Shown here in pieces: positions 1-12,600 of a stretch of 64,000 bases of DNA. The stretch covers positions 29,117,351 through 29,181,350 of the forward strand of contig OX387604.1 of assembly GCA_947568835.1 (NCBI GenBank), written 5' to 3'. Within the stretch, counting starts at the first letter, position 1. Each line of letters opens with the position of its first letter. A program made the translations under genes and the position numbers. The notes under the pieces were generated by a model. The model saw only the letters and a program-made list of their open reading frames with translations. It was not told the DNA's origin and made no database searches. This DNA comes from Protonemura montana. Taxonomy: Eukaryota; Arthropoda; Insecta; Plecoptera; Nemouridae.

Positions 1-131
1 AAGCCTTATTTATTTATTTATTTATTTTTTATTTTTTATTTAAGTCAAAAAGTTCTCATACTGTAGGTATACCTATGCAGCAGAACGTACAGACTATTTT
101 TAAGAATTAAAACTAAGAAATAACAACATTT
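1..131 (-). mobile_element. 3' end fragment of the same LINE family as 10740..14261
   Basis: The first 115 bases match the 3' untranslated end of the LINE (about 10740..10841) almost base for base, including the TAAA-type tail on the minus strand. The match then jumps to the stretch near 10974 (AAATAACAACA), so about 130 bp is missing. It is a dead, 5'-truncated copy lying about 320 bp from the cytoplasmic exon. Confidence 0.85.
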
Positions 132-454
132 CGTAATGTATTTGATTTTGAAACCCAAGAAGAAGAACCTTCAAACTTGACTTAAAATCATACAAATTGT
201 AACGTTGGAATTCACGACATGATATTTGAGCAAGGCTTGAATAAGTAGTTGAGTATTGGATACCAGTGTCTCTGAACAATTTCATTACATTATTTGTGTG
301 ATTCCTTGTATATGTCTTCACTAGTTTTCAATTACCAAACATTTCTTTGCTATATAATTGAAAAGCTGAGACATTTCATCGTCAGAATGACCTCATTCGA
401 ATTCTGAAGTCTGGTGTATTAAAGCTTATGCTTATCACTTTCCCAAAGTCTCAC
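132..454. other. Intron sequence, nothing recognised
   Basis: AT-rich single-copy sequence on the downstream side of the cytoplasmic exon. I see no exon with Dscam-like coding on the minus strand, no RNA gene and no repeat. Confidence 0.5.
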
Positions 455-625
455 CTGGAATCCTTTCCAAGGACGCAATTTCTCTGACAGGCGATCTAAG
501 AGGCTTGCGAACAGTGGCGTAATATTGTTCTCTTTGTTCAAGATTCTGCTTGTTGTCGAGAGCAGCGGCGGATTGGGCCTCATGAAGGCTTGCAACTTCG
601 CCACGCTGCATTCCTCCAACGTGTC
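455..625 (-). CDS. Dscam: Dscam window exon 27: first cytoplasmic exon
   Basis: Read in the phase 1 frame, the exon gives [34 protein letters not shown] and [18 protein letters not shown]. The ORF visible in another frame of this exon is a shadow. The acidic/basic stretch with a YYATV tyrosine motif follows the membrane helix and suits a Dscam tail. Donor CCAG/GTGAGA (phase 1) shows that more cytoplasmic exons lie below position 1. Confidence 0.85.
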
Positions 626-3600
626 CTGCAAGGATCCAGGATTAGTGTGAGGTCCTTATTAATCATTAATCATTCACTCATCATTGACTCATTAATCATT
701 ACTTACCAATACATGGATCATGTGACATGGATCATGTGACATGGATCATGTGACATCATGTGACATCATGTGACATCATGTGACATCATGTGACATCATG
801 TGACATCATGTGACATCATGTGACATCATGTGACATGGATCATGTGACATCATGTGACATCATGTGACATCATGTGACATCATGTGACATCATGTGACAT
901 CATGTGACATCATGTGACATCATGTGACATCATGTGACATCATGTGACATCATGTGACATCATGTGACATCATGTGACATCATGTGACATCATGTGACAT
1001 CATGTGACATCATGTGACATCATGTGACATCATGTGACATCATGTGACATCATGTGACATCATGTGACATGGATCATGTGACATGGATCATGTGACATCA
1101 TGTGACATCATGTGACATCATGTGACATCATGTGACATCATGTGACATCATGTGACATCATGTGACATCATGTGACATCATGTGACATCATGTGACATCA
1201 TGTGACATCATGTGACATCATGTGACATCATGTGACATCATGTGACATCATGTGACATGGATCATGTGACATCATGTGACATCATGTGACATCATGTGAC
1301 ATCATGTGACATCATGTGACATCATGTGACATCATGTGACATCATGTGACATCATGTGACATCATGTGACATCATGTGACATCATGTGACATCATGTGAC
1401 ATCATGTGACATCATGTGACATCATGTGACATCATGTGACATCATGTGACATCATGTGACATCATGTGACATCATGTGACATCATGTGACATCATGTGAC
1501 ATCATGTGACATCATGTGACATCATGTGACATCATGTGACATCATGTGACATCATGTGACATCATGTGACATCATGTGACATCATGTGACATCATGTGAC
1601 ATCATGTGACATCATGTGACATCATGTGACATCATGTGACATCATGTGACATCATGTGACATCATGTGACATCATGTGACATCATGTGACATCATGTGAC
1701 ATCATGTGACATCATGTGACATCATGTGACATCATGTGACATCATGTGACATCATGTGACATCATGTGACATCATGTGACATCATGTGACATCATGTGAC
1801 ATCATGTGACATGGATCATGTGACATCATGTGACATCATGTGACATCATGTGACATCATGTGACATCATGTGACATCATGTGACATCATGTGACATCATG
1901 TGACATCATGTGACATCATGTGACATGGATCATGTGACATCATGTGACATCATGTGACATCATGTGACATCATGTGACATCATGTGACATCATGTGACAT
2001 CATGTGACATGGATCATGTGACATGGCAAGTTTTTTTTTGTGTAGTTGAAAGTCGGTTGGTTGACAAGGGTTGGATAAACACAGCGTAATTTATTGTGTT
2101 TGGGGACATGAATCATCAGTGATGTTTAACGACGCACTGTTTTGACATCTGGCCACGCGGCACTGGTCTAATGGCGTCGGTGAATGAGTGGATGATGATG
2201 AACCTAAACTAGCCTAGGAGGGAGGAGGTGAAACCCGGTGCCGGCACGTAGCCTACTCCTGTCGAAGAGCACCAAGGGGACCACCGGCTTAACGTCCCTT
2301 CCGAAGGACGGTACAACTCGAACAACAGGATTCCTCCACAAATCCATGCTGTCGAGAGGTTGATAAGCAAGGCGAGTGAAGTTGATGTACTAACTTTCAT
2401 CCCTCCAACCTCTCTCCCAAACAGAACTGGTCATGTGTATGATAGTCCCCCATCCAATACCTGACTCAGCGCAGTGTTGCTTAACTTTCATCCCTCCAAC
2501 CTCTCTCCCGAACAGAACTGGTCATGTGTATGATGATCACCCATCCAATACCTGACCCAGCGCAGTGTTGCTTAACTTTCATCCCTCCAACCTCTCTCCC
2601 AAACAGAACTAGTCATGTGTATGATGGTCACCCATCCAATACCTGACCCAGCGCAGTGTTGCTTAACTTTCATCCCTCCAACCTCTCTCCCGAACAGAAC
2701 TGGTCATGTGTATGATGGTCACCCATCCAATACCTGACCCAGTGCAGTATTGCTTAACGAGAACCGGTTTTTCCAAACCGTTTGTTGAGCGAACGTATGA
2801 TTTGCAAGTGACAAGTTAATTTCATTGTGAGACGATGCTTTGTGTGGAAGTGCCAAGTTTGCTCTGCGGGCTGCGTTTAGGGGTTTAGTTTCTGAAACGC
2901 CTTGGCATGAATATTTCAGTAGGTTTATGTGAATTCAATAACTGTAGAATCTTTCCACTGTCAATGAATTAGTTTTCAAAAAATGTAAGTGCGGGCTCCG
3001 TTGAAGGGTTTAGTTTTTAATCGTTTTAAGAAGCATCTTAATGGTATTAAACTAATTAAGTATTTAGTGATATTGGGGTATTTCTTTGACTAAACATCGA
3101 TATTAATTTCAACGTAAAGCAATTACTTTTGACCAAGCAGTAGTAGACGGTTGATATGGCGATGATGGCCGCTACCAAGGCGACTGAGAATGGAATCATA
3201 AGTCGTAGATCAAGAAAGAATGGGACCTCGTTTCCTCCTCCAATGTGGTTCAGACTTGGAGAGATGGTGCCCGATCCTGGAAAATAACACAGCTTCCATT
3301 ACCTGTCTCTATATGCAATCATATCAATCTTAATTTATTCACTAATTGTGTATTTGCATGCGGCGAGAGCATGGTGCAATATCAGAAAATAATTCATTTC
3401 TTTCATCTGTCTGACATTTCAAACGGTTTAATAATGTGTCGCGATTGTTTGAAGATAATTTGGGTTGAATGTATATAAATACAAAAGAAAAGAGTGTTAA
3501 AAGGTGAGAATAATTGCTCTAAAGGTTTTGCAATTAGTCAAACTAAAAAAAAATACAACGTATGAAAAATAAATTCCACCTGGACATAGAATTTTGATCG

Positions 3601-6600
3601 TCATTGATAAGTGAGCTACGTTTTATTGTTTTTAAATGAAAGAAATCTCTAAATTGAAAATTTCCCAATTTTCAATGCACAATTTGACCATTTCTTTTGA
3701 AGGGTTGTGAGTCCCGTGAGTTCTTGTTTTGCCTACGCTTGGCTACGCTCGGCTATGCTCGGCTACGCTCGGCTAAGCTCGGCTACGCTTGGCTACGCTC
3801 GGCTACGCTCGGCTACGCTTGGCTACGCTCGGCTACGCTCGGCTACGCTCGGCTTCGCTCGGCTTCGCTCGGCTACGCTAGGTTTGCTATGGGTGCCATG
3901 CTAGGTTTGCTATGGGTGCTAGGTTTGCTATGGGTGCTAGGTTTGCTATGGGTGCTAGGTTTGCTATGGGTGCTAGGTTTGCTATGGGTGCTAGGTTTGC
4001 TATGGGTGCTAGGTTTGCTATGGGTGCTAGGTTTGCTATGGGTGCCACGCTAGGTTTGCTATGGGTGCTAGGATTGCTATGGGTGCTATGCTAGGTTTGC
4101 TATGGGTGCTAGGTTTGCTATGGGTGCTAGGTTTGCTATGGGTGCTAGGTTTGCTATGGGTGCTAGGTTTGCTATGGGTGCTAGGTTTGCTATGGGTGCT
4201 AGGTTTGCTATGGGTGCTAGGTTTGCTATGGGTGCCACGCTAGGTTTGCTATGGGTGCTAGGATTGCTATGGGGGCTGCCCTTGACCGTGGTCCAGTTAC
4301 CCCATGACTAAATATAGAGGTCAGTTACCTTCCTGGTCCTGTCCTGGTCTCAGCACAGGAAGCGTGTGAAAGCGATATTCCTGTCTTACACTTCCCGCCA
4401 TGTTGTTTCCTCGCACTCGCAGTTGGTACACAGTGTTTGGCTGCAGACTTTTAATCGAGAAACTGTCTTGCTGCTGGACGCTGTTAGATACTGTTAGAAG
4501 ATAAGCACAAACATGTTAGTTATTATTGTTAGATTTCTGGCATAGTTGCTTTAGTATGAGAATGATAGGCAACGACATATTGTTGAACAATATAAATTGT
4601 ATTAATATTTTTTTGCATTTTATCTCTAGTATCTTTATAAACTTTGTTTACTATTCTTATTAGCTACAAAACAACTTGATGTCTTAAGGACATTGAAATG
4701 TTATCGAGGAAAATTTGTTATTATTCATACCTAAAGTCCACCTGTCAATAGAATTTCTTCTGTACTCTATCTCGAAGAAAAGCATGGGGCAACCACCATC
4801 CAGCCACTTATCTAATCTTACATTCGCTACAGTTGAGTTCGTCTCAACGAATCCTTCGACAGGGGCTGCCGAAGGAATTGTTCCCTCTGTGGCTGCCTTT
4901 ACTACCTGTAATTTAAAATGATTGCAAGTATTTTCTTTTCACTTCGTTAATTGCAGATAAATAGTTAGGCCCGCTTACACAATGACTGGTTAAGCAGTTA
5001 TTAGTTCGTTATGTCGTTACCTCCATTGCGACAGGCAATCAAATGCCATGATTCGAACTAAACGAACCATGAGTAATTAACCATTCACTGAAAAATCGAA
5101 CCTTACATTATAATTCCTAATGAACTACTAACCTCACTAGAATTACCAGTAGCAATCTCATTCCTGGCGGTTACTTTAAACTGATAAGATGTTCCGCATC
5201 TTAGATCCCTAAGCACGTGACCGGTACTATGTCTTTCTAGGACCACTTCCTCCCAGTCTGCGTTGTCTGCGTTAACTTTGAAGTAGAGCATGAAGGCCCG
5301 GACAGGGGAACCCCCGTCATCTCCCTGCTTCCACTGTAAAGTAATTGTTGTTGGTGATGCAGACGTCGCGTGGAGCAGTGGTGCAGAAGGAGGAACTGTA
5401 AATTATGCAAAACACTGTGATTAGAACTTTGTTTTCTTGGAAATTACAACACACAAATAGGTATTTACGAAGGGTGTGTGTTTTTTTCGTCTGGCTTCGT
5501 TCATCAGTGGCGTCCCATTTCCTTTGTTTTACATTCCACATGAAGCTCGAAGCGTTAAGTCTGATTCAAGGATGTTGGCGAGGGAATTATTGGAATGGGT
5601 TACAACGACAGTTGGATCCTTTTGGGGAAGTAAAACTGCACATCATTTTTTTTGTGGGAAAATGTAAAACAATGTTTTAATATTTACTTAAATGATTTAT
5701 TATAAAATATCGCGTTATTTTCAAATGATGGACAGACAAAAGGTTTGAATTGTGAAAATAAAATCCGAATAAAGTTCCATAGTTGACTTTCAGGATATAG
5801 TCAATAATCAAGATCGAGTCCGGGGGAACTCTTTCATGAAATCATTCGGTTCTTTCTCTGACATCGTGATTGGATTGGACCACTTTCGAGAAGGACGAGA
5901 AGGGGGCGAGTGTTGGGGGAAGATGCTCGCTAGAAGTCGCCTGTCGTATAATATGAAATGGATTCTATAATAAGATCGGCGTCTACTGCGGCAAAGGAAC
6001 TATCCAGCAGGAAACTCATTGAAAGCCACCGATAAAGGAGTAACTTTGCTTGTGGTAAATCATTAGCGTGAAACTGAGAGTAATATTATCTTACTTTGAA
6101 CTGTGAGTCGGTGCACGATTCGGTCCGCTCCAAAGCGGTTTTCAACATTGCACGAATAGTTGCCACCGTCTTCCCTCCTGAGGTCAGTGATGTGTATGTC
6201 CCCCTCAGGAACAAACACCAATCTGATGGACAAAGTTTGCTCGGATTAATGAGGCACACGAAATCCAGAAATCTTGTAAACGTTGGTAAGAAGCATGTTC
6301 ACTTTTAGGATCAGCTTTTTTTAGAGGTGTGTTTACAAATCAATATTCTGTAAGCAAAGCAGTGTAACATTGATTCGCTGTTTGTTCTCATCAACAAACA
6401 TACGTCACAGCAGACAACAGATCAGCTGACAGCTAGTTTCTTAACAAACATACGTCACAGCACACAACAGATCAGCTGACAGCTAGTTTCTTAACAAACA
6501 TACGTCACAGCACACAAGAGATCAGCTGACAGCTAGTTTCTTAACAAACATACGTCACAGCACACAAGAGATCAGCTGACAGCTAGTTTCTTAACAAACA

Positions 6601-9600
6601 TACGTCACAGCACACAAGAGATCAGCTGACAGCTAGTTTCTTAACAAACATACGTCACAGCACACAAGAGATCAGCTGACAGCTAGTTTCTTAACAAACA
6701 TACGTCACAGCACACAAGAGATCAGCTGACAGCTAGTTTCTTAACAAACATACGTCACAGCACACAAGAGATCAGCTGACAGCTAGTTTCTTAACAAACA
6801 TACGTCACAGCACACAAGAGATCAGCTGACAGCTAGTTTCTTAACAAACAAACGTCACAGCACACAACAGATCAGCTGACAGCTAGTTTCTTAACAAACA
6901 TACGTCACAGCACACAACAGATCAGCTGACAGCTAGTTTCTTAACAAACATACGTCACAGCACACAAGAGATCAGCTGACAGCTAGTTTCTTAACAAACA
7001 TACGTCACAGCAGACAACAGATCAGCTGACAGCTAGTTTCTTAACAAACATACGTCACAGCACACAAGAGATCAGCTGACAGCTAGTTTCTTAACAAACA
7101 TACGTCACAGCACACAACAGAACAGCTGACAGCTAGTTTCTTAACAAACATACGTCACAGCACACAACAGATCAGCTGACAGCTAGTTTCTTAACAAACA
7201 TACGTCACAGCACACAACAGATCAGCTGACAGCTAGTTTCTTAACAAACATACGTCACAGCACACAACAGATCAGCTGACAGCTAGTTTCTTAACAAACA
7301 TACGTCACAGCATACAACAGATCAGCTGACAGCTAGTTTCTTAACAAACATACGTCACAGCACACAAGAGATCAGCTGACAGCTAGTTTCTTAACAAACA
7401 TACGTCACAGCACACAACAGATCAGCTGACAGCTAGTTTATTAACAAACATACGTCACAGCAGACAACAGATCAGCTGACAGCTAGTTTCTTAACAAACA
7501 TACGTCACAGCACACAACAGATCAGCTGACAGCTAGTTTCTTAACAAACATACGTCACAGCACACAACAGATCAGCTGACAGCTAGTTTCTTAACAAACA
7601 TACGTCACAGCACACAAGAGATCAGCTGACAGCTAGTTTCTTAACAAACATACGTCACAGCACACAAGAGATCAGCTGACAGCTAGTTTCTTAACAAACA
7701 TACGTCACAGCACACAAGAGATCAGCTGACAGCTAGTTTCTTAACAAACATACGTCACAGCAGACAACAGATCAGCTGACAGCTAGTTTCTTAACAAACA
7801 TACGTCACAGCAGACAACAGATCAGCTGACAGCTAGTTTCTTAACAAACATACGTCACAGCACACAAGAGATCAGCTGACAGCTAGTTTCTTAACAAACA
7901 TACGTCACAGCACACAACAGATCAGCTGTTAGCTAGTTTCTTAACAAACATACGTCACAGCACACAACAGATCAGCTGACAGCTAGTTTCTTAACAAACA
8001 TACGTCACAGCACACAAGAGATCAGCTGACAGCTAGTTTCTTAACAAACATACGTCACAGCAGACAAGAGATCAGCTGACAGCTAGTTTCTTAACAAACA
8101 TACGTCACAGCACACAAGAGATCAGCTGACAGCTAGTTTCTTAACAAACATACGTCACAGCACACAACAGATCAGCTGACAGCTAGTTTCTTAACAAACA
8201 TACGTCACAGCACACAACAGATCAGCTGACAGCTAGTTTCTTAACAAACATACGTCACAGCACACAAGAGATCAGCTGACAGCTAGTTTCTTAACAAACA
8301 TACGTCACAGCACACAACAGATCAGCTGACAGCTAGTTTCTTAACAAACATACCTCACAGCACACAAGAGATCAGCTGACAGCTAGTTTCTTAACAAACA
8401 TACGTCACAGCACACAACAGATCAGCTGACAGCTAGTTTCTTAACAAACATACGTCACAGCACACAAGAGATCAGCTGACAGCTAGTTTCTTAACAAACA
8501 TACGTCACAGCACACAAGAGATCAGCTGACAGCTAGTTTCTTAACAAACATACGTCACAGCACACAACAGATCAGCTGACAGCTAGTTTCTTAACAAACA
8601 TACGTCACAGCAGACAAGAGATCAGCTGACAGCTAGTTTCTTAACAAACATACGTCACAGCACACAACAGATCAGCTGACAGCTAGTTTCTTAACAAACA
8701 TACGTCACAGCACACAAGAGATCAGCTGACAGCTAGTTTCTTAACAAACATACGTCACAGCACACAAGAGATCAGCTGACAGCTAGTTTCTTAACAAACA
8801 TACGTCACAGCAGACTACAGATCAGCTGACAGCTAGTTTCTTAACAAACATACGTCACAGCACACAACAGATCAGCTGACAGCTAGTTTCTTAACAAACA
8901 TACGTCACAGCACACAACAGATCAGCTGACAGCTAGTTTCTTAACAAACATACGTCACAGCACACAACAGATCAGCTGACAGCTAGTTTCTTAACAAACA
9001 TACGTCACAGCACACAAGAGATCAGCTGACAGCTAGTTTCTTAACAAACATACGTCACAGCACACAAGAGATCAGCTGACAGCTAGTTTCTTTACAAACA
9101 TACGTCACAGCACACAAGAGATCAGCTGACAGCTAGTTTCTTAACAAACATACGTCACAGCAGACAACAGATCAGCTGACAGCTAGTTTCTTAACAAACA
9201 TACGTCACAGCACACAACAGATCAGCTGACAGCTAGTTTCTTAACAAACATACGTCACAGCACACAAGAGATCAGCTGACAGCTAGTTTCTTAACAAACA
9301 TACGTCACAGCACACAACAGATCAGCTGACAGCTAGTTTCTTAACAAACATACGTCACAGCAGACAACAGATCAGCTGACAGCTAGTTTCTTAACAAACA
9401 TACGTCACAGCAGACAACAGATCAGCTGACAGCTAGTTTCTTAACAAACATACGTCACAGCAGACAACAGATCAGCTGACAGCTAGTTTCTTAACAAACA
9501 TACGTCACAGCACACAACAGATCAGCTGACAGCTAGTTTCTTAACAAACATACGTCACAGCACACAAGAGATCAGCTGACAGCTAGTTTCTTAACAAACA

Positions 9601-12600
9601 TACGTCACAGCACACAACAGATCAGCTGACAGCTAGTTTCTTAACAAACATACGTCACAGCACACAAGAGATCAGCTGACAGCTAGTTTCTTAACAAACA
9701 TACGTCACAGCACACAAGAGATCAGCTGACAGCTAGTTTCTTAACAAACATACGTCACAGCACACTACAGATCAGCTGACAGCTAGTTTCTTAACAAACA
9801 TACGTCACAGCACACAAGAGATCAGCTGACAGCTAGTTTCTTAACAAACATACGTCACAGCAGACAACAGATCAGCTGACAGCTAGTTTCTTAACAAACA
9901 TACGTCACAGCACACAACAGATCAGCTGACAGCTAGTTTCTTAACAAACATACGTCACAGCACACAACAGATCAGCTGACAGCTAGTTTCTTAACAAACA
10001 TACGTCACAGCAGACAACAGATCAGCTGACAGCTAGTTTCTTAACAAACATACGTCACAGCACACAACAGATCAGCTGACAGCTAGTTTCTTAACAAACA
10101 TACGTCACAGCAGACAACAGATCAGCTGACAGCTAGTTTCTTAACAAACATACGTCACAGCAGACTACAGATCAGCTGACAGCTAGTTTCTTAACAAACA
10201 TACGTCACAGCACACAAGAGATCAGCTGACAGCTAGTTTCTTAACAAACATACGTCACAGCACACTACAGATCAGCTGACAGCTAGTTTCTTAACAAACA
10301 TACGTCACAGCACACAACAGATCAGCTGACAGCTAGTTTCTTAACAAACATACGTCACAGCACACAAGAGATCAGCTGACAGCTAGTTTCTTAACAAACA
10401 TACGTCACAGCACACAAGAGATCAGCTGACAGCTAGTTTCTTAACAAACATACGTCACAGCAGACAACAGATCAGCTGACAGCTAGTTTCTTAACAAACA
10501 TACGTCACAGCACACAACAGATCAGCTGACAGCTAGTTTCTTAACAAACATACGTCACAGCACACAACAGATCAGCTGACAGCTAGTTTCTTAACAAACA
10601 TACGTCACAGCACACTACAGATCAGCTGACAGCTAGTTTCTTAACAAACATACGTCACAGCACACAACAGATCAGCTGACAGCTAGTTTCTTAACAAACA
10701 TACGTCACAGCAGACAACAGATCAGCTGACAGCTAGTTTATTTATTTATTTATTTATTTTTATTTAAGTCAAAAAGTTCTCATACTGTAGGTATACCTAT
10801 GCAGCAGAACGTACAGACTATTTTTAAGAATTAGAACTAAGTACTATACTAAAACACAATGACATACAATGTTGACATTCTTATGAACTAATAATAAAGA
10901 TAGTAATAACACAGGTAATAATAATAATACTACTGATATAATAATGATAAAAATAAAAACGAAAATAATGATAGAAATAACAACACTTTTTTACAACTTT
11001 ACATTTGGACATCTAATTGCTGATTTGAATTCGTCCACAGTATAAAACACATTTTTTACGAGGAACTTTTTTAATCTAGATTTGAACTTATTTACAGCTA
11101 ATTGTTTAATATCTTTAGGTAATAGATTAAATAAAAGAAGGCCTGTCGGTTTCACTTGTTTTTTTAATACAGTTAATTTTTCTCGAGGTAGTTTGAAGTT
11201 GTTTTTATTTCTAGTCCTATGGTTATGGTCATGTGCAGAAAAATGGTCCTGATTAGTTTTTATAAAGGTTAGAAGTTGATAAATGAAAAGATTAGGCATT
11301 GTCATTATCTGTAGTAATTCAAAATATTTGCGACAGGATTTTTTAGGTTTTAAATTTAGCATAGTACGGATTACTTTTTTTTGGAGTGTGAATATTTTTT
11401 TGTGATTTTGAGAATTACCCCAGAACATTATACCATATCTCATATGGGACTCAAATAGGCCATGGTAAGTCATTTTAAGGGTTTGTTTAGGAACTATTTT
11501 TTTTAGTATTCGGATTGCATAAATTTGTTTAGAGAGTTTATTTTGAAGTGATTCTATTTGGTGTTTCCAGTTTAGTTGCTCATCTATTTCTATTCCTAAA
11601 AATGGTGCCCGGTCAGTTATTGCAATATTTTCCCCATTTGCCGTTACCACAGGTAAAGGTTGGGATAGGGAAATATTACCTTTTATTTTGAATTTTATAG
11701 TCTGAGTTTTTTTAGAGTTTAGGGTTAATTGATTATATTTAAGCCACTCGCAGAGTTCCTCCATTGCTTTAGTAGCTTTATCCTCCGTATTTTTTAATAG
11801 CTGATCGGCAACTAAAAGACTAGTGTCGTCAGCAAACATTGTTAATTTAGCGTTAGTTATATTTATAGGTAAATCATTAATATAAATAAGGAACAATAGG
11901 GGGCCCAGAGTACTCCCTTGGGGGATTCCTTGAACAATAGTTAATTCGTTAGAGTAAAAGTTTTTGATTGTATTATTAGAGTCTACACCATTTATAATTA
12001 CTGACTGTTTTCTGTTACTTAGATAAGATTTAAACCAATTGTTAGCTGTTCCTCTAATTCCATAATGGTATAGTTTTAATAATAATAATTCGTGGTTGAC
12101 ACAGTCAAAAGCTTTACTTAAGTCACATAGAATCCCAATTACTTGATTTTTTGCACTTAATGCCATAGTCACGTCTTCCATAAAATTAAAAATTGCTGTT
12201 TCAGTAGACTTATTTTTTAAAAATCCATGCTGTTCATTAGTGAGTATATTAAATTTTGTCATGAATCCTATAAGACGTTTAAACATTAGTTTTTCTAGTA
12301 TTTTTGAAAACGGATTTAGTAGTGAGATCGGCCTGTAGTTACCAATAACGTTTTTCGCTCCTTTTTTATGCAGCGGGAGGACTTTGGCAATTTTAAATAA
12401 ATCAGGGAACGTTCCAGTCGCAAATGACTCATTACAAATTTGAAGTATTGGTTCTAAAAGGTATGGAGAGAAATTTTTTATTATTTTAGATGGTATATCA
12501 TCAAGTCCCGATGTATTTTTTTGTTCATTTATAATTTGTCTTACCTCCGTATACGTAGCAGGAAACAAGAACATTGATTGTTTATTTGCGGGATACTTCT

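Noticed and set aside
419..631. 70-codon minus-strand ORF starting [12 protein letters not shown]
   Set aside because: It is the wrong frame of the cytoplasmic exon. The phase 1 frame inherited from the transmembrane exon gives the [11 protein letters not shown] sequence.
2390..2758. Tandem 5S rRNA genes
   Set aside because: Only the middle part of 5S is recognisable, in a 91-bp period that is too short for the gene, and the sequence continues into a SINE body.
4481..4487. Inner CTAACAG as the true acceptor of exon 25
   Set aside because: It needs a phase 2 donor upstream. The alternative donor that would supply it removes the conserved RWTL residues.
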